A stretch of 64,000 bases of DNA from assembly GCF_036711975.1 (NCBI RefSeq), contig NC_091967.1, positions 21,576,001-21,640,000 of the forward strand, in the 5' to 3' direction. The position numbers and the translations under genes were made by a program. Shown piece by piece: positions 40,901 to 52,269 of the stretch (positions within the stretch are counted from its first letter, which is position 1; each line of letters starts with the position of its first letter). The notes beneath the pieces were generated by a model. That model was not told the origin of the DNA, did not search any database, and saw only the letters and a program-made list of their open reading frames with translations. The stretch is from Onthophagus taurus (Eukaryota; Arthropoda; Insecta; Coleoptera; Scarabaeidae).

Positions 40901-43586
40901 GCATCCTGAAGATATTGGCTCCTCTACCTCTGCTTGGAAGATGTTCGGTTCGTACTCAATTCCGTTTGTATAAAGAGTTCTGTCCTCTTTCCCCAGGATC
41001 TGCTGATCCTTGAACAGTTCTGTGCAATATTTCTTCCAATATCCAAAACTGCTTCGATATCCATCTCCTACTGCAGTGCCTTATTCAAATTCTATTGTGG
41101 GAAGCTTGACTTTCTGAAACAGGTCTTTGGTTTCCTTTCGCTGCGCGTGTGTTTCTGTCCCTTATTATACAGATTTCCCAAAAGTAACGGATAAATTCGG
41201 TAAAATCATTAAAAACCGTTAATGGACGATGTAAGTATAGATTTTAAATTTTTTCCGCTATTTTTAAATGAGCAATGCCTCATTTCTATTACGAAGTATG
41301 AAAGGACTTTTTTTCTGAATCTGTACAATCAATATTAATATTGGTTACATAAGAAAATTTTCGAGAAAAGTAATCTTAAAGTTTCATTATTTTCCATTCA
41401 TTGGACATAGAAAAATAGCAGTAGCCATGCGTAACCATGGCAACCAATTGTTTCAGATATCAAAAATTAGTCATTGTCTTAACAAAATATCTGAAACAAT
41501 TGGTTGCCATGGTTACGCATGGCTAGCAGTAGGTACCTCAAATGAATGGATAATCATGAAAATTTGAAGCATAAAAATTTAGGCGTAAAACATAAAAATG
41601 GGGGATTGCTATTTGAAAAATACATACTTGTTTAAAAATGGCGGAAAAAATTTAAACTTTAATCTGTTACTTTTGAGAAACACTGTATATTGAAGATGTT
41701 ATTATCTTTAACTTTGTGACATCTTTTCTGAATATTTTTAGGTAGAGATCTGTATGCAATTACGTTTGCTGTTTATTTTTAGCTGTTTCCTTTGCTCTAT
41801 AACTTCCCAAGTTTTGTCGCTGATCCAAGGTTTGCAACTCTTTACATTTCCTTGTCTTCAACATTGTCTAGTTGTGTTCAGATGATTCTCCTTTATGTTC
41901 ATCCACGATTCTCCCACATTATCATAATTTCCACATTACTGGTCCGATTCTATCCCTAAAACTTTCTATTTGATTTCTAAATCTGGCATTAGGCAACGTC
42001 CATGTGTAAGGTCTGCGTGGAAGATGCTGGAAATGCATGTTGATTATAAAGAAAAAAATTCATTCATTTTTCCCATTCCTAAGCTTCGGAGGACCTGTCT
42101 CACCATTTGTCCATGTGCGTAGCTCCTACTATAGTGTTAAAATCTCATAATTTTCTAGTACTTTCTCCTCCGCCATGGAATTTTAGCGTAAACTTGTATT
42201 ATGTGCAGAAGGTATGCTGAGGTCTGGCATCGGAGGTGTATGATTCCATCATTAACTGTGTTATATTCACACAAAAAAATTTGGAGTTTCTTTGGCACTA
42301 TTATTGTGACACTTCTTAGGTTACGCAAAGAAAAGTGTAATCCTCTGCGTAACCTAAGAAGTAAATACCATCATCTTATCCATCATCTCATTTTCGATTA
42401 TTTGTAGTTTTCCTGGTTATTGTATTAGTTCACATATATTCCAGGTTCCTATTGATTTGGGTTTGCAGAGAGTTAATCTATTTCGATTTTACATGTTCAC
42501 TTTCAAGTCAGTTCCTCCAGGAGATCCGATTGAGGAACCATTTAGAGTCCGGATTTATTTGGAGTTGAAACTTGCTATGCTTCTCTTGGGAAGAAAATTA
42601 TATTATCTAAATGTGGGTTCCTTTTGCCTTCCTTTGATATGCCTACAGGGATTTAGTCCTGTATGGTGAGAATTATGGTTATACTGAACACGTTGAAGAC
42701 TTTTATTTACCTGCCTTGTCCTACCTGTCTGAAGGCGTAGAGCTAAACCCAAAACTTTCTAAGTCTGAACACGCATGGCTAAATCTAAATGTTTCTATTT
42801 CTAGGTCTAGTGTTAATTCTAGTTTTAATGGTTATTCAGTGCTAGATTGTTGTATATTTTTATTGAGCTAAAAGTAGAACTAACATCTAGAGCTAGAAAC
42901 ATTCGGATTTAGCCGTCTTAAGAGACTCACGGCTAAATTCGATCAAGATTTTCCTTTTGTATTATGAACCCTATTAAGTCACAAAATGGCAACATTACAA
43001 AACACGAACAATAAAGTCGATGCCTACCCATGCGTGACGTCATGAACGGGCCGTGCATCTGATTAAGCGATTAGCAGTCCTTTTAGATTCTGCCGTCCTT
43101 GGATTAAACATAAAATAATGGTCACTTTCAAAATAAATGTCATAATAGTTAAAATGTCAATTTAGATATAATTTTGTACCTTCTCTGAAACTTTTTTTTC
43201 CCAATTAACATTCTTGCAAATCAGCATTTCATAAAAGTTTATTTTTTTAGAAACAACGTAATATGTATGCATATAATAATTTTATTTTCAGAGAGTCAAT
43301 ATGTTGTGGAATAATATTTAGAGGTGAACATGGGGAAATTTTGGTAGATAGACGGTTCCTAAAAGCGTGTAACGCCCGTGTTCAATTATGTAAGTTGAGA
43401 CCAACTCAATGTAAAGTCGAAACGAATGAAATAAATGATTCTTCATCGAAAATGTACAACAGCGACAATAGTTCAGATTCTGGTTATTATGACGATTCAT
43501 CGAATCAAGGAGGTTCAGGAAGTCCTAGAGCTACGGATGCGAGCAGATCTCCGACAGAAAAGCGTGAAATCCCTTCTGCCAATTAA
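37991..43586 (+). CDS. SINHCAF: SINHCAF (FAM60A), Sin3-HDAC complex subunit
   Basis: Four exons join in frame: 37991-38064, 38125-38278, 38431-38795 and 43292-43586 (295 aa; human 221). The protein is a chromatin-associated subunit of the Sin3/HDAC repressor complex. The N-terminus MFSFHRPKVYRSSTGCCICK, AKSSSSRFTDSKKYE, GEICNACVLLVKRYKKLP and WRHVVDARAGPG match the family closely; the Cys pairs (CCIC, CNAC) form its zinc-binding fold. The middle is a low-complexity Ser/Asp/Lys region longer than in vertebrates. The conserved C-terminal motif is split by the last intron: DTNYWKR, then ESICCGIIFRGEHGEILVD. A Ser/Asn/Asp-rich tail of about 60 residues follows. An AATAAA at 43715-43720 could end the transcript. 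The 4.5-kb last intron is full of transposons. Confidence 0.95.
38844..39165. mobile_element. 322-bp Mutator-like MITE with 9-bp target duplication
   Basis: The ends are CAAGGACAGTAGAATCTAAC at 38844 and its reverse complement ending at 39165; the match continues through GGACTGCTACATCCATTGT. Inner inverted repeats (CTGTGTTTTTAGAGGTTATA and its complement) make the whole element a long foldback. AGAAAAGGT flanks both sides (38835-38843 and 39166-39174), a 9-bp duplication as in Mutator-like elements. It lies 48 bp into the last SINHCAF intron. Confidence 0.85.
39540..39665 (-). repeat. Dyad repeat family, copy B
   Basis: On the minus strand it reads ACGCACAGCTAAACCCGAAA, CTTTCTAGGTCTAGTGTTAG, TTCTACTTTTAGTTGTTATTCAG-type core, then a TATATTTT loop and GTTTCTGAAGAAGGTTCT. 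The last part resembles the CTGAAGA box of the motif at 27827 but is truncated. Confidence 0.75.
41170..41685. mobile_element. 516-bp MITE with TA flanks, carrying a nested hairpin
   Basis: The left end CAGATTTCCCAAAAGTAACG and the reverse complement of the right end CAGTGTTTCTCAAAAGTAAC are related; further inside, GATTTTAAATTTTTTCCGCT matches TTTAAATTTTTTCCGCC. TA precedes and follows the element. A 104-bp perfect hairpin (41422-41525) interrupts its centre. Confidence 0.6.
41422..41525. mobile_element. 104-bp foldback with perfect 39-bp arms
   Basis: TAGCCATGCGTAACCATGG opens the left arm (41422-41460), and 41487-41525 is its exact reverse complement. GCAG occurs on both sides and may be a 4-bp target duplication. 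The centre is 26 bp. Arms this perfect imply a recent insertion. Confidence 0.8.
42311..42362. repeat. Perfect 17-bp-arm hairpin
   Basis: ACTTCTTAGGTTACGCA at 42311-42327 is matched exactly in reverse complement at 42346-42362. It lies within the RTE-type LINE endonuclease region. Confidence 0.8.
42725..42935. repeat. Dyad repeat family, copy C (full dyad)
   Basis: The left arm contains GGTCTAGTGTTAATTCTAG, then TTATTCAGTGCTAGATTGTT and TATATTTTTATTGA as the loop, then AGTAGAACTAACATCTAG and GAAACATTCGGATTTAGCCG as the right arm, ending GTCTTAAGAGAC before CACGGCTAAA. A further arm fragment precedes it at 42731-42765. Confidence 0.75.
43000..43103 (-). mobile_element. Partial, diverged copy of the Mutator-like MITE
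   Basis: GCAGTCCTTTTAGATTCTGC and CGTCCTTGG near 43075-43103 resemble the right end of the MITE at 38844-39165, and GCGTGACGTCATG near 43030 resembles its GTGTGACGTAG. The left end is missing. Confidence 0.5.
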
Positions 43587-45344
43587 CGCACGCTCCATCT
43601 AGGCCGTTTTGTAATTTATATTAACGAATAGTTGTCCGTCTCGTTGAGTTTTCTCCTTTCTCTAGTTGAAAAGTGGTTGTTCGTATATTTACGGTCTGCG
43701 ACCCTCATCGTCGAAATAAAAATATATATATATTAAGGTTGCAATGATGAATAATTAGTAGTAGTAATTTGTGTTCAGGACGCGTGTGGGGTCTTTTTTA
43801 AATGAATCGATTCACGATGATAGGGCCGTGGATCGTTTCTCTTGCCGACAGTACAAATTTATTGAAAAAAAAAGAAAGAATAATGAAGGGTTTTGAAGGA
43901 ATCGACTTTCTCAAAGCTGGCTGTCTGTGAAAGAAGGAAAATAAAGTAGGTAAAAGATGAGAAAAATGAAAATAAGGTGCATGAAAAGAATCCGTGCTGA
44001 TGTTAGTAAAAGAAAATGAAAATGTTTGGGTCCAAACTAGGATTGATTACTTTTTGATTGTTTGTTGTAAGACACCGAAGGTTAAAAATGATGTTAATTT
44101 TTTATAATTAATTTTTTTATCTTGTAATGAAATTGAAAAAAAAATAGAAAATTGAGGAAAAAGAAAAAAAAACGGTGGTTACAAAAATCGACAGATACAT
44201 TTATCATTGATTTTCAGATTTAAATTTAAAAACATTGATAAATGTTAAATCTGTTCAAAAAAATCAATCAAAATTGTATTATATTAAACGGCCGTTTTTT
44301 TAAAAAATAATTGTGTTCATTAAAATAAAACCTTTGGGTGCTATAGGAAATGTTTTATATCGAATTTTGAAATTAATTATATTTTTTTATTATTTATACT
44401 TATGATTTGTAATTTTCCATCAAATTTAATATTCCCTGAGGTATAGTGAAGTGTTACACTAATAATTTTTGAGTAATACTATTTAATGGTTATTTATTTA
44501 TTAATGAAGTAAAAGCCAAAATTGCGGATACCGTAACTGTGGATATTATGGATTATATCACTAGATAAACAAATTAATAATATCCATAACATACAGAGTT
44601 ACAACATCTGTTTGGTAAGTTTAGGTACAAACATCAATATTTTCAATTACAACTGTAATTACATTTTAATAGACAATTTGCGTAGTTATTTTCGTATTTC
44701 CACTAAAAAGCAAATTGTTTATTTGTTTTATTCTCACTAATTTGAGGCTAACTTACTGCCAGTACTGCATATAACATTGAAAGATTTTTCAAATTTTCTT
44801 ATATACAAAGTAATTCAAACTATATCATGCAGATTAACTAATTTTAAACCGAATATAAAAACTTCCATCTTCCAAAATGTTTCGCCTTTATTCTTTCCAT
44901 TATATGGTTAAGATTACGTAAAGATTAAGCAATGATTAAATTGACATTACCAAGGCTTTAAAGTTAAGGTTTTTCTAAACATCTTTAAATGATATTTACT
45001 ACTGATGTCTCCTCAATATTTAAGTGATTTGTAACATATGGAGCAGACTAAAAGCGTAGGTACTAGAGGTAAAACTGAAGAGATTTTCTTAATAATGTTT
45101 TGTTAAAAACTTAATAGTTACATAGATATCGCATGTTATTTTTTAAATAATTTAACGTCTATTTTTGAGAATCGCTGATATTCAGTAAAGAACAATTAAA
45201 AAACTTGGCAACTCCATTCTCATTTTTGAAGGAGCTGTAAAACTAGACAATTTATTGTTTAAGTAGTTTTGTTATTTTCGATAACACATAATTTGGTAAA
45301 AGAAATAATAGAATGCAAAATTACAAAATCTCAATTATTTAGCC
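43587..45344. other. SINHCAF 3' UTR then AT-rich desert
   Basis: The first 130-150 bp probably form the 3' UTR (AATAAA at 43715-43720). The remainder is very AT-rich, without ORFs of note or clear repeats. Confidence 0.45.
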
Positions 45345-45749
45345 AGTCGCAAGGATAATCAGCGGGAGTCAGTCAGAAGTTTGCAAATGGTTTTTCTTCT
45401 ACATTCACTCCATGTCTGTTTGGTGTGCCGCCAGCCACCAAGACCTTTCTTAGGTTGCAACTTTTCTGCCTCTCCCCCGCTGAACTAACCGAAGAAAAAT
45501 GTTTTCTGAAGACATCTGTCGATTTGGAAAGTGTTTCAAATACAGATGTCTTGCGTGTGCAGCGTTTTGTTCAGCAGCTCCATAAACAATAAGCGCATCT
45601 ACGTAATTTGATTTAAGTAACCCCGAAAGAAATGCTGGGCCATTAATACAACTTTAACGTTATATATCTTTGTGATTATGAAGTTGTGGTCAAAACATTA
45701 TTAACAACCCAACCCTTTGAGTCTACTCCGTGTGTTATAAATCACCCTG
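45345..45749 (-). mobile_element. Mariner-type element, 5' end only
   Basis: The right boundary CAGGGTGAT (read on the minus strand from 45749, TA next to it at 45750-45751) is a mariner-type terminus. Reading inward, the minus strand encodes SNYVDALIVYGAAEQNAAHA, RHLYLKHFPNRQMSSENIF and LRLVQRGRG, the first HTH of the DUF4817-type transposases. The rest of the element is missing. Confidence 0.65.
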
Positions 45750-46985
45750 TATAATATGTTTCGATGTTTTCGCTACTATAATTTTTTTTCACAAATATCA
45801 CATAATGACGGTACTAAAACATCTTCAGATGTTGCCGAAAAATGACAATCTGGTCATTTTTGAGAAAGTTTCAATTTTTCAGTATGTTTAAGAAGGTGAC
45901 AAAAAAATTTTTGCTGTCAGAAATATCAGTCTTTTTAAAACATTATGCCTATCTTACAGTATAAGTCCCGATGCTGCATATCTAGCTTCATCATTTTGAT
46001 AAAATTTTCTCTGATTCGTGACATGCAATGGTTGTCAATTGCATTCGTTTATGACCACCATAGAAACGTGGTTAGAAAAATCATTTCCTATACTTTGAAA
46101 TATTTTTAAATACTTATAAATAAATTATGGTTGTAGTTTCCCGCAACCCATGGCTATTATCATAAATGACATAGCTTTGAAGAATCTTAATTTTAGACTC
46201 TTGTCTATACTTAGCTTTTATTAGGATTTTTATCAGGATTCTTGTTTTTGAGGTACTGGCAAACTATTAATAAGCAGCTTGCAATTTCATTGCTGCATCT
46301 ATACCTTCTGTCTAACTAAAAAGATATGAGTTTTGACCTTAATTACTTATACAGTAAATACCAAAATTATAAAACCACATTTGCTGGGTAATGGCATGGT
46401 TTTCTGAAAATTATCATTTTATAAATCACTTTGATTTGTGAGTTTCTAGAAGTAGCCTACATATCTTTTAGGCATTAAAAGCATATCCTTAATTTTTCTA
46501 AAACTTGCCCGATTTTTTGGATGACCAAACGATAAATTGAATTTTAATCAAAAAATATGGCTATAAAAGGAGACTTTGGCCTTGTATCCATTTTTCAAAT
46601 TTTTCTTTCAGCAATCTATAATAAATAGATGAACCCTATTGACGTTCAGCAGCAAACGGATATTTTTTATTTGGATTTTTATTTCTGCGATTGTTTTATC
46701 AACATTTTATATGGTCCATTATACAGTTGACAAAATCTATTGAGCAACTATCATAGTTTTCACGCTTAATTGGCATAAGAAGACAGAAAAGGTAGGATTA
46801 CTTCTAAATAGATTTTGGGTAATTTCAATCATTTTCATTCCTCTCTGGTAGATCAAATATTGTGTATCAGTACAATCAAGTATACTTTGCTTATTATATG
46901 AAACTTGCTATTGAAATAAAAAATGTTGTGACCTTTTTCTGCCTAACCCTGTAAGAAATATTCTTTACTCTTTAGCCTAAGCAAT
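45750..46985. other. AT-rich desert
   Basis: No gene, RNA or clear repeat found. Confidence 0.4.
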
Positions 46986-46989
46986 GTTG

Positions 46990-47530
46990 CTTTTGCGTTT
47001 CTATTCTTCGAATCTGTTCAAAGTTGGATTGGGTTGGTTTCCATTTTCTTTTCTTTGGTATTCTAGGCGACAACTCAAACATATATCCTTTTTGTAACAT
47101 ATGTGATTAGTTCTAAACCTAAACATGGCAATATACTCGCTTCCTGATCTTCAAGTCGATATTATTTCCAAGTCACACTTTCATTATTATGAGTAGTGAT
47201 TTTTGCAACATTACTATTAACAGGATATGATCTACGCTATCATATGCTTGCTTGAAATCCACAAAGAGTTGATGCACATTATATCTTGCTTATAAGATAT
47301 CTCAAGTACCGTTATAATTCTAAATATGTCGTTGACCTCACTCCATGGACACCACACTAATCCAAGGGTTTATTAATGGTTCTATGTGTCTGGAAAGCAC
47401 TTTTGTTCTATAGTCTCAAATTTTGAAACTAAATATTTTGCTCTCGCTCCCACACTTCACCAAGCAGACGATGTATCTCATGTTTTAGCACTTTACCTTC
47501 ATACTTTAAGAGTTCTGCTATCATTATTAT
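46990..47530 (-). mobile_element. LINE reverse-transcriptase fragment
   Basis: The minus strand reads VHQLFVDFKQAYDSVDHIL near 47280-47220, the first catalytic Asp block of a LINE reverse transcriptase (LFxDFKxAYDSV). Flanking frames are broken. Confidence 0.6.
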
Positions 47531-50267
47531 TACTGATTAGTTTAATAAACCTGACCAATTCCTAAAAGTTCCGATTATTTAAACGTTACACTAAGCTACA
47601 GGTTTATGGAATCCGTGTATTTATAAAAATCAATCTATGTCCAAGAATATTACTTAAAGGTTTTATTTTAATGAATACATAATATAATAAATAATGAGAA
47701 TAAAATATTCATCTCGTCCATTTTGCAATTAACATTATCGACTTATTTATTGTCATAAATAAATAAAATGCAATTGGTGTTTAAAAGAGCATAAAATTAT
47801 TAAAGAGACTTAATTTGTATATATTAATATATATTTTTTATTAATTTTCGTGACTCAAAGATGTATTTATTTTATATTATCGCAATTAGACTAAATATTA
47901 TTCGTTTCTATTTTATAATTTATTTGATTTATTAATTTAAATATCGTATCGATTGTGTTCATGTAAAGAAGAAAACGTAAAACAGAGCAATATGTAGACG
48001 TTTTTTCTAATCATATCAATAACATGGTGTCTTCTGCATTACTGCCAAATAAGAATTTAAGAGTACGCGCGACGTGTGTTCCTTTATACCGACACAAATA
48101 CGTAGGGTATTTTACAATTAAAAAAGATAATAAATAATGCAAAACGGCAAAAAATTAATTGGAAGAGTATTTTAATCGCTCGAAGGCAGCAATATCCGGA
48201 CGGGAAACGTTCCCTCACAAACTTTTAGCTTGATAAACTCGATGTGATGGGGCCGTAACCGTCCTAATAGACTGTAAGCCTAGTCCATAATTTTATGTGG
48301 CGTTTGCAATTTTATGGTTTATTTTCTTTTCAGATTTTGTTATTTATTGTTTTTAAATTGAAATCAAAAATTGAATCTCTAAAATTTTGGGGTAATATTT
48401 CTTAAATAAATGTTTCATAATCACATCACCTACATTAAATTTATTAATTATGTGATAATAAAACATTGAAGAAATTTTATAGAAAGAATTGTTTATAAAT
48501 TTGATTTATTAAGAAATTTGTACAAGAAATGGCATACAAAAAAAAATGTTAAAAGGTCGTTGACCTTAGCCTGTTAAGAAAAATCCTAGATCTCTAATTG
48601 TTGTGACCCTAAGTTTAAATTTCTTAGAGAAAAAAAACAATTAAAATGAAAAGAAAAATAATAATGAGAAAATAAATTGATATTTAAGTATTATATTATT
48701 GTATATTCGTACTAAATTTTAAGGGAAAAAAAATAACAAATTATGTAGTAGCTTTAGATTTTTCTATTTATTTCGGCTAGCTTCTTTGAACGAGTTTCAT
48801 TTCGTGTTAAATGTTGCTCTGTGTCTCTCTCGCGTTTCATCGTGGTTATCATTCAAATGTAAATTTGAAGTTTTATACGAAGTTTAGGAAAAATGTTCGC
48901 TTTTGTTGGCTAAGGAAAAATTTTTAATAGAAAATATAAATTTTTGGGGATCTCATGGGTATTTTTGATAAAAATCTAAAGAAAATACTAATTAAATTAA
49001 ATAACTTTTGGGGGAGGGAATATTACGGCTGGCCAATTTTTAAATAATATTAAATAATGAGGGGTTGAAGCACGGGCATCGAACGATGATATTCTAAATT
49101 TTGTGCTTTTATATAAACATTGTATAACAATTTAAAAAAAACCTTATAGGACACCAAATAAATTAAAAAAAAAATACAAGTTGGTATTTGTTATTGATAT
49201 CGTGGAGGTTTATGGTTTTTAGGGGAAAATTTTGAGATTTTATAAAAACTTTAGAAAAAAAGAATGTAAACGTGTCTTTCAAAATGCTATATGCCAAAAG
49301 TACCAGAAGCTTACTTATTTTAATAAAGCATTTACAATTTACTAAGCACAAGGAAATAAGTTACCACTCTAAGAATTTCTTTTTTTACATTACGCTACTG
49401 TATTTTGGCATGAAGCACTTTATTTTAAGATATAATTATAAACGTTCCATTATTTTCGGCTGAACGAAACCTAAACTCTAATCTTGTTTTTAAAATTGGT
49501 ATTACAGCAGTATTCGTTCTAAGAGTTAATTCTCTAAAGATGTGTTCTTTATTACCCGTGGTTCCATTATTAATGTAATTAGGCAACAAAATCATTCTAG
49601 TATATATGAGAGTTTTGATTATTATATTGTGTATCTTTGTATTTATCAATAAATTAATATATTTAAAAAATACATTTGTATCTTATTAATTTTATACAGG
49701 ATGTTATGTTTTAGAACAAATGTTAAGGCAAAAGATGAAACTTAAATAAAACTAAGGAAAACTAAGATATGCAAACAAATAATTGATAAAAATTTAGATG
49801 GCCGAATACCCACGTTGCTCTGGGATTTACAGATTTAGGACTTAAAAATGTTGAACTACATGGCGCCATCTATTGGTTTCTTTAAATACTACTGTAACGC
49901 GACAATTACGCCATCTACACAGTTTCAGTCTATGTGAGAGAGAAAGTACCATACGAAGTTTTCACTAGTTGAACAAGGAGTGCCAAATTATTAGCCGGAG
50001 TCCGGCCTCTGTCTAATGGTCTGATGACTTTTAGAGCGACCTCTATCTATTACAGATTTCTGTATTTTTCTAGATCCCTACATGTTAATATTGATTAATT
50101 ATGACAAAAAAATTAATATTAATTTGGCTACTTAGCAATACGTATTAATATTTTATATACAGTAAATAGGAGAGCCTTTAGTCGATAGAAGGCGTATTTG
50201 ATTTCTTATAACATATGTATATATCTAACCCTCCTAATAATCAGTACACCTATCCGAAATGTAGCGT
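47531..50267. other. AT-rich desert
   Basis: Very AT-rich sequence with short homopolymer runs. A patch at 48045-48110 (AAGAGTACGCGCGACGTGTG) and one at 48180-48290 have more CG. A GCGCCATCTATTGG string at 49862 also occurs near other transposon ends. No gene could be supported. Confidence 0.4.
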
Positions 50268-50615
50268 TTAAAATAATTTAATACTGTCGCTTATGTTTAC
50301 TGTATTATTTATTGTAATTAGCGTACTTCGCTTAGGTATTAATGACGCCAAAACAGACTTTTTCCACCATTTTTTGCTCGTAACACGTTCTATACAAGAA
50401 AGTTTAGGTTTGGGTTTCCACCATTTTTTGCTAAAAACATTTGCTATACAAGTACGTTTTGTTGTGAGTTTCCACCATTTTTTGCCCAAAACGCGTTCTA
50501 TACAAGTACGTTTAGGTTTGGGTTTCCACCATTTTACGCTAGTAAGACGTTTTATAAAAGTACGTTTAGGTTGGGTACTGCCTTTGACATACTGTTTCAA
50601 GTGTTCCATGTTCAT
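50268..50615 (-). CDS. Small Lys/Trp-rich tandem-repeat protein, unrecognised (115 aa)
   Basis: From the ATG at 50615 a frame of 115 codons runs to the stop at 50268-50270. Residues 17-88 are four consecutive 18-residue repeats: KRTFIKRLTSVKWWKPKP, KRTCIERVLGKKWWKLTT, KRTCIANVFSKKWWKPKP and KLSCIERVTSKKWWKKSV. Each keeps [KR]-x-x-C/F-I-x-x-V/L-x-x-x-K-W-W-K. The product is strongly basic, with no signal peptide. The opposite strand is also open through the array because the unit is 54 bp, so this could be a minisatellite rather than a gene. No function can be given. Confidence 0.35.
   Translation of the reverse strand: MNMEHLKQYVKGSTQPKRTFIKRLTSVKWWKPKPKRTCIERVLGKKWWKLTTKRTCIANVFSKKWWKPKPKLSCIERVTSKKWWKKSVLASLIPKRSTLITINNTVNISDSIKLF
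50352..50567. repeat. Four 54-bp tandem repeats
   Basis: Plus-strand units start with TTTCCACCATTTT and contain TATACAAGTACGTTTAGGTT-like ends. All are exactly 54 bp, so the reading frame is kept on both strands. Confidence 0.8.
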
Positions 50616-50689
50616 TATTTTAGTAGTTATTTTACTCCTACTATATATCAGAGCATTTAATTTGAGGCGATAAAACAAGGAAAACACCT

Positions 50690-51055
50690 TTATTAATCAG
50701 ATATATCTCGCTTGCGTCACGTTTAGACGTGTTTTTTACGCGAATATTTCATTTCTAGCTGCAATAATATGCCGATGAGTTTGTTTGGTTGCCTAATCTA
50801 CAACACGAAATATAAAATATATACAAAATATGGTTATTACGATAATCGACCGTAAACTTTTCTTTTCAAAAAGACTTTTATTTTGCTTCCTAATTTAGAT
50901 ACACCCAGTTTAATAATCCTTGACAATGCGTCTTATATTCAAGATTAAAGGAAAAGCTGCCTAGTTTAACATGGCTAGGCAGTAACAAAAACTAGTACTT
51001 ATCATCCAAACATATTAAAAGCAAAACTATATTCCCTCGCCAAAAATCTTCCAAT
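50690..51055. other. AT-rich spacer
   Basis: Nothing recognised, apart from a short near-palindrome GCTGCCTAGTTTAACATGGCTAGGCAG near 50955 split over two arms (CTGCCTAG/CTAGGCAG). Confidence 0.4.
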
Positions 51056-51059
51056 AAAA

Positions 51060-52100
51060 AAAGTTTATGGAATTGAGGAGCTTGCCAATGAATAGGGCCA
51101 CAAAATAATTCGATTCTTTATTATAATTTATATATTTCGGCAAGGCCACACCTGCAACAATCACAATTTTAGAACCTAGCAATAAAACGATGTTTAACAG
51201 AAAGAATAAACGAAAGATTAAGTAGTGTTACTTTAGATCCGAAAAGTGGGAGGCAATCCAAATTGTAATAATGGTTCTGACAAGAAAACTGTTGAAGATA
51301 GGTGATAAGGAAAAGAAGAGTAAAAGTCATGGAGGATTGGAAAAATTTTGCAACTGATGGAAAGCCGAAGAGCATACAAAAATAAAGATGATAGCATATA
51401 TGGAACTAAGAAAAAGTATGGAAATATATAGAGGAATTGCAGAAGAGGTATGATGACTTCAATCAACATAAAAAGATTAAGGAATTAGCTGGGATTAACA
51501 AACATAGACAGAACAAACAGAAGCAGTATTTTACTAGATAAAGATGGTAAGATAATCCCAGACACAAAGTGGAAACTAGAAAGGTGGAAGGAATAAATCC
51601 AGGAACTGTTTGAAGATATCGACAGCGATCAAGGACCAAAGTTAACGAATTATCCATACGGTGAAAACAACGAAGAATAATAATGTTTCATGCCCCGGCG
51701 AAGTCCCAACTGAAATTATTAAATTAATTAGAGATGAACAAATAGGTGTTTTGGCGAACCTTTATAAAACGGTATACGCTATTGGAATCATCCCTAAGGA
51801 ATAACTGAACTCGACATTCATCCTAGTGCCAAAGAAAACGAATACAAAGGAATGTTCGTGTTTAAAGTGTTGACTAAAAGAAGTATAAAGTATATGCATG
51901 CTTCCCGGATTTTAATAAAGCGTTTGATAACGTTCGGCACAATCATCTCATAAAGCTTGTAAGAGAAAAAGATAGACAAGAATGATATTAGAATAATAAA
52001 ATACCTTTACTTTAATCAGTATATGTAGAGAACGAAGACATCATACAGGAAGCATTGGCAGAGAAAACAGCAACTGGAGTGAAAGTAAACGTATGACAAT
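51060..52100 (+). mobile_element. RTE-type LINE, degenerate
   Basis: Plus-strand pieces include ERLSSVTLDPKSGRQSKL, VWKYIEELQKRYDDFNQHKK, AKSQLKLLN and, near 51890-51960, CFPDFNKAFDNVRHNHLIKL, the first catalytic Asp block of the reverse transcriptase. Stops are frequent. Confidence 0.6.
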
Positions 52101-52269
52101 TTTTTCTTTATCTCTACCTGGTGATTCAACTGGTAGCAGTAGGTCATCGATGCGACGGACATGAGTTGCGGGGATTTAAAAGTTTACTAACACTGTCTCC
52201 CTTCCGACAAAACCAGAACACTGTCTAGCCTATGATGCATCATTGCAATCTATCATGCCAGTTAGCTTG

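Larger units (their letters stand above)
39690..42470 (-). mobile_element. RTE-type LINE, degenerate, in the SINHCAF intron
   Basis: On the minus strand, a piece near 42470-42400 reads IGTWNICELIQ and PGKLQIIENEM (endonuclease start, as in craniofacial-development-protein-2-like LINEs). Near 40560-40330 there is FDCLNWKLLRKIFRDMGLP (RT) and, in shifting frames, YADDT-like CRRYNFDSYI, then ATSVEEMVDLLNQVETESNK and CGLQINAEKTKIMIVNRSD at 40337-40200. The element is broken by many stops and by the nested MITEs at 41170-41685. Confidence 0.6.

Noticed and set aside
42201..42669. Plus-strand ORFs in the SINHCAF intron
   Set aside because: They lie antisense to the degenerate RTE-type LINE and contain its hairpin; no domain.
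50293..50673. 126-codon plus-strand ORF over the 54-bp repeats
   Set aside because: It is open because the unit length is a multiple of three; the minus-strand reading has a more protein-like conserved pattern.
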